NCBI RefSeq assembly: GCF_002886185.1
Contig: NZ_KZ614147.1
Location: 531,187-595,186 of the forward strand
From: Salipaludibacillus neizhouensis
GTDB lineage: Bacteria; Bacillota; Bacilli; Bacillales; Salisediminibacteriaceae
Direction of reading: 5' to 3'
Length of the DNA stretch: 64,000 nt
Part shown: one piece after another, positions 26,174 through 35,065 of the stretch
Position numbering within the stretch: position 1 is the first letter of the stretch
Layout of the letters: the number at the start of each line of letters is the position of its first letter
Position numbers and translations under genes: made by a program
The notes under the pieces: generated by a model
What the model was told of the DNA's origin: nothing
Database searches by the model: none
Seen by the model: the letters and a program-made list of their open reading frames with translations, nothing else

Positions 26174-27259
26174 TTATTTTACTTGTAAGGAACCAGGTTC
26201 ATATATACATGAGGGATCACTTTCCAGATAATCTCCTGTGACTGCGAATGCTCTTGCTCTTGAGCCACCACATATTTCTTTGAATTCACAACGCCCGCAC
26301 TTTCCTTTTAACAAACTTTTATTACGTAATTCTTTCATTACTTTGGAATGACGGTAGACATCAGCTAATGGCTCTTCGCGGACGTTCCCACATTTTACAG
26401 GAAGGAATCCACTAGGAAAGACGTCGCCTGTGTGACTAATGAATAAAAAACCGTCCCCGTCATTTACTCCTTTAGGCGCACGTCCGATTTTATCAACGTG
26501 TAACGCTGCTCTTTCATTTCCTTTGTTCTTTTTTTGTGCAACAACTCTTCTGTAATGAGGTGCCTCGGTAGATTTAATTCCAAATGGTACATGGGATTGA
26601 AGGTCCGCGGCCCATTCCATCACTTCTTCATGCTCTTTTGGTGTGATCATCTGATCGCTGTTTGCTCGTCCTGTTGGGATTAAGAAGAACAAACTCCAAA
26701 GAACAGCGCCGATCTCCTCCACTTTTTTTGCGATTGCTTTTAAATCTTCTAAGTTGCTAGTCGAGACGGTTGTGTTTATTTGGATGGGGATCTCTAATTG
26801 TTGTAAGTGTTTGATACCTTTCATCGTTAAATCAAAAGATCCTTTTGTTCCTCTAAAGAAATCATGTATTTCGGAATTAGATCCATCCAAGCTAAACGCC
26901 CATCTTGATAAACCGACGTCTTTTGCCTTTTCTATTGCTAGCCTAGTGACTTTAGGAGTAGCACTTGGCGTCATGGAAACAGACAAGTTTTTTTCATTTA
27001 CTGCGTAATCAGCAAGCTGAAAGAGATCAGGTCTCATTAACGGATCCCCGCCAGTGAAAACAAATAGTGGATTATCCATTTCAGCGATTTGATCGATAAG
27101 TTTTTTTCCTTCGTCAAAAGTTAGTTGATTTGGGTCTGCACGGTATTGAGCTTCGGCACGGCAATGCAGGCATTTCAGTGCACAGGCTCTTGTAACCTCC
27201 CAAATAACAATAAATGGATTTTCATCGTAATTAGGAGCGGGTTGGTTGATATTTTTCAT
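26174..27259 (-). CDS. Radical SAM/SPASM enzyme, AhbD/NirJ-like (TIGR04053-type)
   Basis: A 361-residue enzyme. The radical SAM cluster motif is CALKCLHC (about residues 26-33) and FTGGDPLMRPD is the SAM-binding GGE-like motif. The SPASM tail has CGRCEFKEICGG and a final Cys in DPSCIY, for auxiliary clusters. Relatives act in anaerobic heme b or heme d1 synthesis (AhbD, NirJ). With FNR control and a b-type cytochrome next door, a role in oxygen-independent heme or cofactor maturation is a fair inference, not shown. Confidence 0.82.
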   Translation of the reverse strand: MKNINQPAPNYDENPFIVIWEVTRACALKCLHCRAEAQYRADPNQLTFDEGKKLIDQIAEMDNPLFVFTGGDPLMRPDLFQLADYAVNEKNLSVSMTPSATPKVTRLAIEKAKDVGLSRWAFSLDGSNSEIHDFFRGTKGSFDLTMKGIKHLQQLEIPIQINTTVSTSNLEDLKAIAKKVEEIGAVLWSLFFLIPTGRANSDQMITPKEHEEVMEWAADLQSHVPFGIKSTEAPHYRRVVAQKKNKGNERAALHVDKIGRAPKGVNDGDGFLFISHTGDVFPSGFLPVKCGNVREEPLADVYRHSKVMKELRNKSLLKGKCGRCEFKEICGGSRARAFAVTGDYLESDPSCIYEPGSLQVK

Positions 27260-27360
27260 GATTAGTCCTCCTCTTGAAAATACAAGGTGGGGAGGGAGGG
27301 TATTGAAAAGACTCCGTACCTACCTTTTCTATAACCATACTCCTTACAATAGTGACTAGC

Positions 27361-27376
27361 TGTTAGTTTTATCACA
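27361..27376 (-). promoter_or_regulatory. FNR box of the radical SAM gene
   Basis: On the minus strand TGTGATAAAACTAACA matches the FNR pattern at nine of ten positions. A TATGGT -10-like hexamer at 27334-27339 puts it near -40. Confidence 0.6.
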
Positions 27377-27381
27377 CTTAC

Positions 27382-27397
27382 GGTGATTTTTATCACA
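27382..27397 (+). promoter_or_regulatory. FNR box of the second fnr gene
   Basis: GGTGATTTTTATCACA matches TGTGA-N6-TCACA at nine of ten positions. TATAAT at 27418-27423 is a full -10 element, placing the centre near -40.5. It lies back to back with the divergent box at 27361. Confidence 0.75.
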
Positions 27398-27455
27398 GTG
27401 ATTAAATTTCCTCTATGTATAATAAAGATAACTTAAATGCGCGGAGGGATAAGTT

Positions 27456-28180
27456 ATGAAAAAACGAGTGGAATTAACTAAAAACAGAAAACTTTTTCAC
27501 CATACTCACTTTTTCACGGAAAGCAGTTTAAGGACGATTGAAGCGGCGATGCGTCAGGTATCTGCAAAGGCTACTCAAATGATATTTACAAAAGAGGATC
27601 TAGTAGAGAATCTGTTTTTATTAAAAGTGGAGAAGTGAAACTATATAAAGTGACGAAAGAGGGGAAAGAATTCGTACTAACTATCTTGAGTTCCGGAGAT
27701 ATGTTTGGAGAAGCTATCAGCTTTACATCAAATTATTATGCAGCTGACGCGAAGGCTCTTACTGATTGTGAAATCGGTATTATAAATCATAAAAAGTTAA
27801 GGCCTCTTTTACACCAAGATGCTGTTCTAGCCATGGAGTTTTTGAGATGGAGTTCACTCATGGAACGGACAACGAATGCTAAACTACGAGACCTTACTCA
27901 TCATGGGAAAAAGGGGGCAATATGTTCCACTTTAATACGGTTAGCCAATTCCTATGGAGAAAAAAAAGATTCCTCTATCTTGATTACGAAAAAAATAAAG
28001 AATGGGGAATTAGGTCATTACATTGGCTCTTCTCGAGAAAGTGTTAATCGTATGTTGGCTGATCTAAAAAAGGATAGAGTGATTTCGCAGGAAGGAGGTT
28101 ATTTGGAAATCCATGACCTAGATTACCTTAAACTTGCATGCGATTGTGAAGAGTGTCCGATAGGGGTCTGTCGTATGTGA
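27456..28180 (+). pseudogene. Second Fnr-type regulator, interrupted by a frameshift
   Basis: The first frame gives an N-terminal part ending in IFTKEDLVENLFLLKVEK. A frame two bases later continues as ESVFIKSGEVKLYK...CDCEECPIGVCRM. Inserting one G at the GG of 27596-27597 would give TKEGSSRESVFIKSG, the expected Crp/Fnr sequence, so a one-base deletion explains it. The C-terminal half has an intact HTH and the C-x2-C-x4-C cluster motif. It could be a recent null mutation or a base-calling error; promoter and FNR box look intact. Confidence 0.85.
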
Positions 28181-28274
28181 GCAAACAAGAATAACCGGAA
28201 CATTAATATTTCACACGTTATGAGGCAAAATAAAGGGAACCTCAATTCAGTCAGCTAAGGAGAGAGAACCCCAT

Positions 28275-28523
28275 ATGTCGAAATTACTTCTTATTTTTCT
28301 TCTCTATTTTGCCGCGATGTCTGCTTTACTCGTTTGCTTGGATTTAATCGTAGGAATGCCACTAAGTGTAAGTGTTGATACAGTGTTGACCCCTTTTGAA
28401 GTGACGGCCCCAGGGGAATTAGCTATCCTTATCGTATTGGCACTCATAGCAGTAGCAGTACCTATCAAACATTACTTTGCAGCTTTTATGAAAAAAGACA
28501 GAGATGAGACAAATAAGAATTAA
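28275..28523 (+). CDS. Small two-span membrane protein, 82 aa
   Basis: Two hydrophobic segments (LLLIFLLYFAAMSALLVCLDL and LAILIVLALIAVAVPI) with a charged tail. AAGGAGAGAG precedes the ATG. It follows the second fnr by 95 bp and may be read from the same promoter. I do not recognise the family. Confidence 0.6.
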   Translation: MSKLLLIFLLYFAAMSALLVCLDLIVGMPLSVSVDTVLTPFEVTAPGELAILIVLALIAVAVPIKHYFAAFMKKDRDETNKN

Positions 28524-28538
28524 AAACAAAGTTAACCG

Positions 28539-29657
28539 CTAGTTCTTGCTTTTATCTTTTTGGTTACCGGAGACTTTATTTTTGATAACCGTGATTACTA
28601 ATAATAGCAATGGAATATAGACTTGAAAGGGCATATGAATATATTTTGGAACGATTTCCAGACCTTCCCGTAAATGCTCAGAAATATTTTCCGCAATTGA
28701 TACGGAACTAATTAAGACAATAATACAAATTGGCATAAGTAACTTTTGGTATTTATCGACTTTAAATAAAATCGAAGTACCAAGTACTCCGGCATAAATA
28801 AAAATCGCGATTTTAAAAAACATTCCCACTATTAACGAAATTACCGCTAAAGCATCTAGTCTTTCCAAAAATTCACCGATTCGAATCTTGCTAATTGCAG
28901 AAAGTAGTGGAAAAGTCGCACGATCGACAATATCGATTCCTAAGACAGCAATATTCATCATCGTCGCAAATATAATTAATGCCCCACTGAAAACTAAGCC
29001 GATAAGGCCTACTTTTAAAACAGCTTTTCTATTATTTAAGTAGGGTAGTATCATTGTAAATACAATCATTTCCCCAAAAGGAAAGGTGAGTACTCTTGGG
29101 AAAGCTGCACTGACTACGGGCATCCAGCCTTCTCCTAGTATAGGGAGGAAGTTTTCTAGTTCAACTTCGCCTGACATCAGAAACAAGAAGTTTACAACAA
29201 AACCAATAAACATTAATAAAAGAAGGTAAAATTCCCCGGTCCGTGATAATACTTCAAAACCTAGGGAGATAACATAGACAATTGTCAGAACCATTAACAA
29301 ACTGATAATAAACAAAGGTGTTTCAGGAAAAATCGCTGTTACTAAGAGATCACCAAAATCCCTCAATACTCTTGTGCCGATGTACAGGAAATAGAGACTA
29401 TACAGAAACCCAATAAACCACCCTAAATGCTTGCCTAATATTTTTGGAAGGTATTCCGTTAATGACAATTCAGGAAATTGGTGATATAGATAGCTGTAGA
29501 TAAGGAACAAGACTACGCCTCCACTTAAACCAAGCAAGATCGCAAGCCATGCATCTTGCTTTGCTGCAACTCCAGGACTAATAACAATCGCACTTCCTAA
29601 TTGAAGAAGAACAATCAAAGTAAAAAACTGAAAAGGAGTTATTTTTATTTTTTCCAC
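28539..29657 (-). CDS. Spore germination permease subunit GerAB-type
   Basis: A 372-residue protein with ten predicted membrane spans, of the APC-like GerAB/endospore germination permease family (KITPFQFFTLIVLLQLGSAI at the N-terminus). It binds the germinant in the inner spore membrane. It is third in an operon ordered A-C-B, as in gerK of Bacillus. Confidence 0.92.
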   Translation of the reverse strand: MEKIKITPFQFFTLIVLLQLGSAIVISPGVAAKQDAWLAILLGLSGGVVLFLIYSYLYHQFPELSLTEYLPKILGKHLGWFIGFLYSLYFLYIGTRVLRDFGDLLVTAIFPETPLFIISLLMVLTIVYVISLGFEVLSRTGEFYLLLLMFIGFVVNFLFLMSGEVELENFLPILGEGWMPVVSAAFPRVLTFPFGEMIVFTMILPYLNNRKAVLKVGLIGLVFSGALIIFATMMNIAVLGIDIVDRATFPLLSAISKIRIGEFLERLDALAVISLIVGMFFKIAIFIYAGVLGTSILFKVDKYQKLLMPICIIVLISSVSIAENISEHLREGLEIVPKYIHMPFQVYIPLLLLVITVIKNKVSGNQKDKSKN

Positions 29658-29678
29658 TTAGACAGCTCCTTCTTGTAA

Positions 29679-30881
29679 TTACTTTTTTTGATGTTGAAAT
29701 GAATTTATCTTCATACCGGTTAAGCGAATGTGAGCTTGAACGTGAATAGTGATATCGAGATCAGCAAACATTTCAGACCAGTTACTCTCGTATTTTTTCC
29801 AAGAGTCTGGATGTTGACGGTAGACGACATCCCCAAATCCAAAAATATCGACTTGTTTTTCCTGAGCAGTACTTATTGCACTTTCTATCGTTTTTTTTAT
29901 TTCATCTGCAAGAAGCTTCTCTGTGTCAAGGATTGCTTGGGGATCTGAGAAATCCTTGCCACAGTTCACTTCTCCTAGACTTCCTTCTTGTTGAATCGTA
30001 ATCTGAATGGAAGGCTTGTCGTTTTTTATCATTGATTGAATGTTCGCATTTGATTTCAAGGTTTCAATTGCTATAGCATCAGGATCCCCGTTACATTCCA
30101 CGTTATCTATCGTACTTCTGATCCGCCCCAACACCCAAGTCACTCCTTTTGATTCCTCCTCATTTAGCCAATCTATTAACTTTTCATCTTTAAACACGGC
30201 CGTTCCATTTATTTCCAAAATTCCATTAGGTTTTGATTGTTGGATATTTTCTTTTTTTTGACCGGCCTCTTTATCACCACTTATTTGAATACCACTCACG
30301 ATTAATTCTTTTCCTTTACTGGTTAAGGCACTTGTCACATCATCAATGTCCATCACAATGTTTTCTCCCGAAATTTTCTCTAAGTTTTCCATTTTGGTTG
30401 TGATTTTTTCTGCGGTTACTCTTTCAACTGGAGATTGAACCATTAAAATACTTTTAGCATCAGTACCCTTTGAAATCATCACTTGTGCATTCGTTCGTAG
30501 TTCATTATCTCGACCAAACAAATCAAGCGTCTTTAAAAGCCCGCCCTCTTTAGCAAATTGTTCATTTATGACAACTAAATTCAAATGAGGGGGGAAGATG
30601 GGCTTAGGCACGTTTTTGGTCGCCTTTCTAGCTGCTTCAAATATTGTTTTGCCGCTCGATGAAAAGACGGATGTAGGCGATGCACCTCTCGAAGCGCCTT
30701 GCTGGCCAGTTACTTCGCTAGCATTAATCACTTGAAAGGATACATTTATATCACCGTTATCCAACTTGTCTATTCCAATTGCCGATACAATGGATAGATC
30801 TTTAAGTTCTACGGCACTCCAACAGCCGGATAAGATAAGAAATGTAGATAATGATAAAACGAAAGCTATCCATTTAGGCAT
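29679..30881 (-). CDS. Spore germination lipoprotein GerAC-type (Ger(x)C family)
   Basis: A 400-residue lipoprotein: signal peptide with lipobox LSGC (Cys20), followed by the family motif CWSAVELKDLSIVSAIGID. It is the outer-face subunit of the germinant receptor. Its start codon overlaps the stop of the A subunit by one base, so translation is coupled. Confidence 0.93.
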   Translation of the reverse strand: MPKWIAFVLSLSTFLILSGCWSAVELKDLSIVSAIGIDKLDNGDINVSFQVINASEVTGQQGASRGASPTSVFSSSGKTIFEAARKATKNVPKPIFPPHLNLVVINEQFAKEGGLLKTLDLFGRDNELRTNAQVMISKGTDAKSILMVQSPVERVTAEKITTKMENLEKISGENIVMDIDDVTSALTSKGKELIVSGIQISGDKEAGQKKENIQQSKPNGILEINGTAVFKDEKLIDWLNEEESKGVTWVLGRIRSTIDNVECNGDPDAIAIETLKSNANIQSMIKNDKPSIQITIQQEGSLGEVNCGKDFSDPQAILDTEKLLADEIKKTIESAISTAQEKQVDIFGFGDVVYRQHPDSWKKYESNWSEMFADLDITIHVQAHIRLTGMKINSFQHQKK

Positions 30882-32509
30882 TATTTTGTATCCCCCGTTT
30901 CACTCGGTTGGGTTGCATTCAAACCTTTTTCTGTGTCAAGGGGATTGTTTTCATTAGACAGGATAGATTTCTTTTTCCTACTCCATAAAGGGAAACGAAA
31001 TAACCCGTCTTTTTGATCCTCTGGGATAAATGGTGCAAAGGGAGCTAAATAAGGAGTGCCAAATGATCGTAAACTTGCTAAATGAGCAATTAGAACGATT
31101 AGACCTAACGTAACACCGTATAATCCCATTGTTGCAGCTAAAATCATCATTCCAAATCTAAGAATCCTTGCAGATACTGCGAGATTATAAGCAGGGGTTG
31201 TAAAACTAGCAATGGCCGTGCCTGCGACAACGATAACCATTGCTGCAGACACAATACCTGCTTCAACAGCAGCTTGACCGATTACCAGTGCCCCAACGAT
31301 GGATACGGCCTGTCCAATCGCACGCGGCATGCGAAGCCCTGCTTCTCTTAATATTTCAAACGTAACTTCCATAATAAAAGCTTCAATGAATGCAGGGAAA
31401 GGAATCCCTTCTCTTTGAGCTGCTAAGGTAATAACTAATGTCGTTGGGATTAGATCTTGGTGAAACATAAGCAGAGCAATAAATAACGATGGACCTAGTA
31501 AAGCTAAGGTAAAGGCTATATATCTTAAAATACGTATAAGTGAAGATATCTCTGGTCTTTGATAATAATCCTCTGCTGATTTGAAGAACTGTGAAAATGT
31601 GACTGGTGCAATAAGTACAAATGGAGTTCCATCGACAATAACTGCTATCCTTCCTTCTGCGAGAGAGTTTGCCACGACATCCGGGCGTTCTGTAGAGAGC
31701 ATCGTTGGAAAAAGAGTGAATGCTTTGTCCTGTATTAATTCTTCTACACTAGCTGAACTTAATATTTCATCAACATCTATTTTATTCAGTCTATCTCTAA
31801 CTTCCTGGACTACCTTTGCATTGGCGATTCCCTTCATGTAAGTAATGGCAACGTTCGTTTGACTGACTTTTCCTAATTGAATGACTTCAAACTTCATTTT
31901 AGGACTTTTAATTCTTCGTCGAATTAACGATATATTTATGGACATAGACTCGATGAAGCCATCTTTCGGACCTCGAATAGCTATTTCAGCAGTTGGTTCT
32001 TCCACGGAACGCCATTCTCCACCGATTGTGGCACATATAAATGCTTGATCAATACCATCGATAAATAAAATAGACTTGCCGGATAAAAGGGCATGAATCG
32101 TTTTATCTGATTCCGTTTCTAAGGTGACTTCATTCACTGTCAGAATTTGTTTTTCAATTTTCTGCAATAATGACGATTTAGAGGATACTAGCTTTTCTTT
32201 CAATTTATCATCAAGTAATGTCTTTAGGATGAATTGACCAACCTGCTGTTTGTCGACTAATCCATTGATAGAAAAAACGACACCTTTTATCAATGGGTCA
32301 CTACTCAGTACTAATTCATGTTCAATTAAGTCACTCGTTTCTCCCACGATGTCTTTAATTATTTTCTTGTTTTGGTCCAGACTTTTTTTGAAATAATTAT
32401 TTCCGGCTTCTAGTCCTTCGTTTAAGAGTAATTGAGAGGGTTTTTTTTTGCCATTTTGTTCAGAAGGACTAGATATTTGTTGTGTCTTTTTGCTATTTTT
32501 CAGTCGCAT
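30881..32509 (-). CDS. Spore germination protein GerAA-type
   Basis: A 542-residue GerA-family subunit: long hydrophilic N-terminal domain (to about residue 300), four to five membrane spans (HQDLIPTTLVI, GQAVSIVGALVIGQAAVEAG), and a short C-terminal tail. ATG at 32509 is chosen because AGGTGA lies four bases before it; two further upstream starts lack a site. A TGAATA hexamer at 32558-32563 on the minus strand could be a forespore sigma-G -35 element. First gene of the operon. Confidence 0.92.
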   Translation of the reverse strand: MRLKNSKKTQQISSPSEQNGKKKPSQLLLNEGLEAGNNYFKKSLDQNKKIIKDIVGETSDLIEHELVLSSDPLIKGVVFSINGLVDKQQVGQFILKTLLDDKLKEKLVSSKSSLLQKIEKQILTVNEVTLETESDKTIHALLSGKSILFIDGIDQAFICATIGGEWRSVEEPTAEIAIRGPKDGFIESMSINISLIRRRIKSPKMKFEVIQLGKVSQTNVAITYMKGIANAKVVQEVRDRLNKIDVDEILSSASVEELIQDKAFTLFPTMLSTERPDVVANSLAEGRIAVIVDGTPFVLIAPVTFSQFFKSAEDYYQRPEISSLIRILRYIAFTLALLGPSLFIALLMFHQDLIPTTLVITLAAQREGIPFPAFIEAFIMEVTFEILREAGLRMPRAIGQAVSIVGALVIGQAAVEAGIVSAAMVIVVAGTAIASFTTPAYNLAVSARILRFGMMILAATMGLYGVTLGLIVLIAHLASLRSFGTPYLAPFAPFIPEDQKDGLFRFPLWSRKKKSILSNENNPLDTEKGLNATQPSETGDTK

Positions 32510-32801
32510 GAAATCACCTATATCTTGTGCCATTTTTAACAAGTGCCAAAGTCAAATATATTCAGAGTTACAAAAAATATTTTTCTCTGTTTCGCACCAT
32601 ATTATACAGGGAAGTGAAAATATAGGGTATATGAGCTAGGTTAAATTGAAACCTTTTATGTAGCTAACTCGTCTTACATAATAGAATATATTTCGCTATA
32701 AAAAAACAATACAGCGCGACATTAGACTAATAGAGTGAACAATTTTAAGTAAAGCAAAAAGATATAACATCCCAAGATGAAGTGGTCAGGAGGAGGCTTT
32801 C

Positions 32802-33227
32802 ATGAAATACTATCTGCTGTTTATTACTTTAGTTGTACTAACTTTAATAGGGTGTTCCGAGGAGGAACAAGACAACACTGTAACTCTTCAAGGAGATTCT
32901 AATAATTGGCAAGGAGAGTTGTATGTAGAGCAGCTGTCTTCGGAAGAACATCTAAATGAAAGAGCCGAAGCAACACTAACTTATCTAGGGGATCACGCTG
33001 ATGACGTTCATACTATAAAGCTGACGACGTACACGAACTGGCAGGAAAGAGGAGCCTTGGAAAGAAGGATTGATGGATTATCTTCGGAGGGTGATATTAC
33101 TAATATTTACGGTAACTATGGGTTTTGGTATGTTAACGACCAAGGCTTTGAAACAATGATTGATATCGAATGGATGGAAGATGATGATGAAAAACGAGAA
33201 CGGATTGGTTTTGAATCTATTGAATAA
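32802..33227 (+). CDS. Hypothetical lipoprotein, 141 aa
   Basis: Signal peptide with lipobox LIGC (Cys18). The mature part is acidic and strand-rich (NWQGELYVEQL, TLTYLGDHADDVHTIKLTTY, GNYGFWYVNDQG). Such small acidic lipoproteins are common in Bacillus; no known family recognised. AGGAGGAGG precedes the ATG. Confidence 0.75.
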   Translation: MKYYLLFITLVVLTLIGCSEEEQDNTVTLQGDSNNWQGELYVEQLSSEEHLNERAEATLTYLGDHADDVHTIKLTTYTNWQERGALERRIDGLSSEGDITNIYGNYGFWYVNDQGFETMIDIEWMEDDDEKRERIGFESIE

Positions 33228-33251
33228 TGTATATCTTCGGGTCATAATTTG

Positions 33252-33300
33252 AAAAAAAACACCTCACTTAGATTTGAGATCCTAAGGAAGTGTGTTTTTA
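33252..33300. terminator. Terminator between convergent lipoprotein and chemoreceptor genes
   Basis: AAAAACACCTCACTTAG pairs imperfectly with CTAAGGAAGTGTGTTTTT. A and T runs flank both sides, so it can serve both genes. Confidence 0.75.
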
Positions 33301-33328
33301 AAATCACTATGCCTGTATTTTGTTAAAT

Positions 33329-34795
33329 CTAAACAAGGCTTTTAGCGAGTGATTCTGTCTCTTTCATCGTAACGCCAATCTTTTGATTTTGAACATTTAA
33401 ATTTTCGATTGCAGCACTGACTTCCTCTAAGCTTGCCGATGCCTCTTGAATAATCGCAGCTAGCTCATTTGTTGATTCCTCAACTTGAGAAGAATTATCT
33501 TTGACTGAATCCGCTAAGCTCTCGAAACTGGAAAAACGATCTTGTAACGAGCGTAAATAAGTTGTTAGCCTAGTAAAAGAATCATTAACTTGATCAGTTT
33601 TACCTAAGTTATCTGTGACCATCTTACTGTTAACATTCATTTTATCTAAGGCAGAATGATTAGTTTGATTCACATCTTGAAGGTTATTGGTGATCTTTTC
33701 CGCTGTTTTATTGGTCATTTCAGCGAGCTTTCTAATTTCATTAGCGACTACAGCAAACCCTTTTCCGGCTTCTCCTGCACGGGCAGCTTCAATGGATGCA
33801 TTTAAGGCAAGTAAATTTGTTTGTTCACTGACATTGATGATGTCTTGAGAAAATGTATTTGTTTCGTTAATTTTACTCGAAAGGGAACGGAATTCTTCAC
33901 TTAACTCATCCACTTGTTTTTGAGTATCATTCATAGTTTCTGAAAGGTTTTGTGAAAGCTCATTACCAGAAGCAGATATAGCTGAAGCTTCTTCAAAATC
34001 ATTTTTTAATAACCTCGTTTGCTCTAACATTTCTACCACTTGATTAAGGCTATTGTGTGAATGCTGAGAAATACCAGCTATTTGTTCGCTTTGAACGGTA
34101 CTTCCTGTTGCAACCTCTGAAACAGCACTAGCAATTTCTGTTTGGGAGTGAATATTTTCTTGGACATTTTTATTGACGGCAGTGAACTGAAGGGTCATAT
34201 CGTTCACATTTGCTTCCAATCTTTTTTGCACTTCTTCCTTCTGTGCGGATTCTTTCTCCGCTGCAATTAACATGGCTTCAATTCGACTCATTTGTTGAGT
34301 ACTGATATAAATTAATACGATTGAAAGAAGCCCTGATAATACATATAATATCGCCGTTACAGCGAAATTATCCTGAAGTAAAGTAGCATCTGCAAGAGAA
34401 TGATACGTGTTACGGTATATTCCGAATATACCTAGAACAAATCCAATAATAAAAATATTTCTGGACATATAAACAGTTGACAGGAGTAACAGGAAGAAGA
34501 AAATGAGTGTAATCGCCAAACCGCCGTCAAATATCAATATGGATACGATTGTGAATAGATATACAACAGGCAGAAACACGTAAGCGAAGATAGTTTCTTT
34601 TTTAAATAAATATTTAATCACAACATAGATTCCTATTAAAGTAGTGATTTGAAATCCATAATATATGCTTTTTTCTGTTTCGGAAGTGACAAGACTTAAT
34701 AGAAGTCCCATAAATAACGAGATTGAAAAGGTAACCAGAGTGAGCATATTTTTCTTTTTTATATCCTGTAATTTCAATTGGTCGAATGCATTCAA
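33329..34795 (-). CDS. Methyl-accepting chemotaxis protein with multi-span N-terminal domain
   Basis: A 488-residue chemoreceptor. The first about 180 residues are six hydrophobic spans with almost no extracellular domain, followed directly by a coiled coil and the MCP signalling domain with the hairpin core [33 protein letters not shown] abbreviated here by its ends. No HAMP domain is apparent. Sensing is probably within or at the membrane. TTG at 34795 has GGAGG seven bases upstream; an ATG at 34822 has no ribosome site. Confidence 0.85.
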   Translation of the reverse strand: MNAFDQLKLQDIKKKNMLTLVTFSISLFMGLLLSLVTSETEKSIYYGFQITTLIGIYVVIKYLFKKETIFAYVFLPVVYLFTIVSILIFDGGLAITLIFFFLLLLSTVYMSRNIFIIGFVLGIFGIYRNTYHSLADATLLQDNFAVTAILYVLSGLLSIVLIYISTQQMSRIEAMLIAAEKESAQKEEVQKRLEANVNDMTLQFTAVNKNVQENIHSQTEIASAVSEVATGSTVQSEQIAGISQHSHNSLNQVVEMLEQTRLLKNDFEEASAISASGNELSQNLSETMNDTQKQVDELSEEFRSLSSKINETNTFSQDIINVSEQTNLLALNASIEAARAGEAGKGFAVVANEIRKLAEMTNKTAEKITNNLQDVNQTNHSALDKMNVNSKMVTDNLGKTDQVNDSFTRLTTYLRSLQDRFSSFESLADSVKDNSSQVEESTNELAAIIQEASASLEEVSAAIENLNVQNQKIGVTMKETESLAKSLV

Positions 34796-35065
34796 TGTAA
34801 TACCTCCATTATGATTTTTCATTTTTCTAAGGTAAGTAAACCCTGTCTACTATTATAGACTTTTTTTCTTATTGTGAGAACAGGGTAGTGGGTAAAAAGT
34901 ATTACTGTGTGAAAAAGTCCTACTTATTTTATTGAATTGACTGTTTTTTTGTTCTCTAAAGAGAAAGTTAAGCTATAATAAGTAATGGTTGTTTTTGTCT
35001 AGAAGAACAGGTTTTCGTAAACAAACTATTAAGTGGATTCACTAATTATAAAGCTAGGTATGCTT

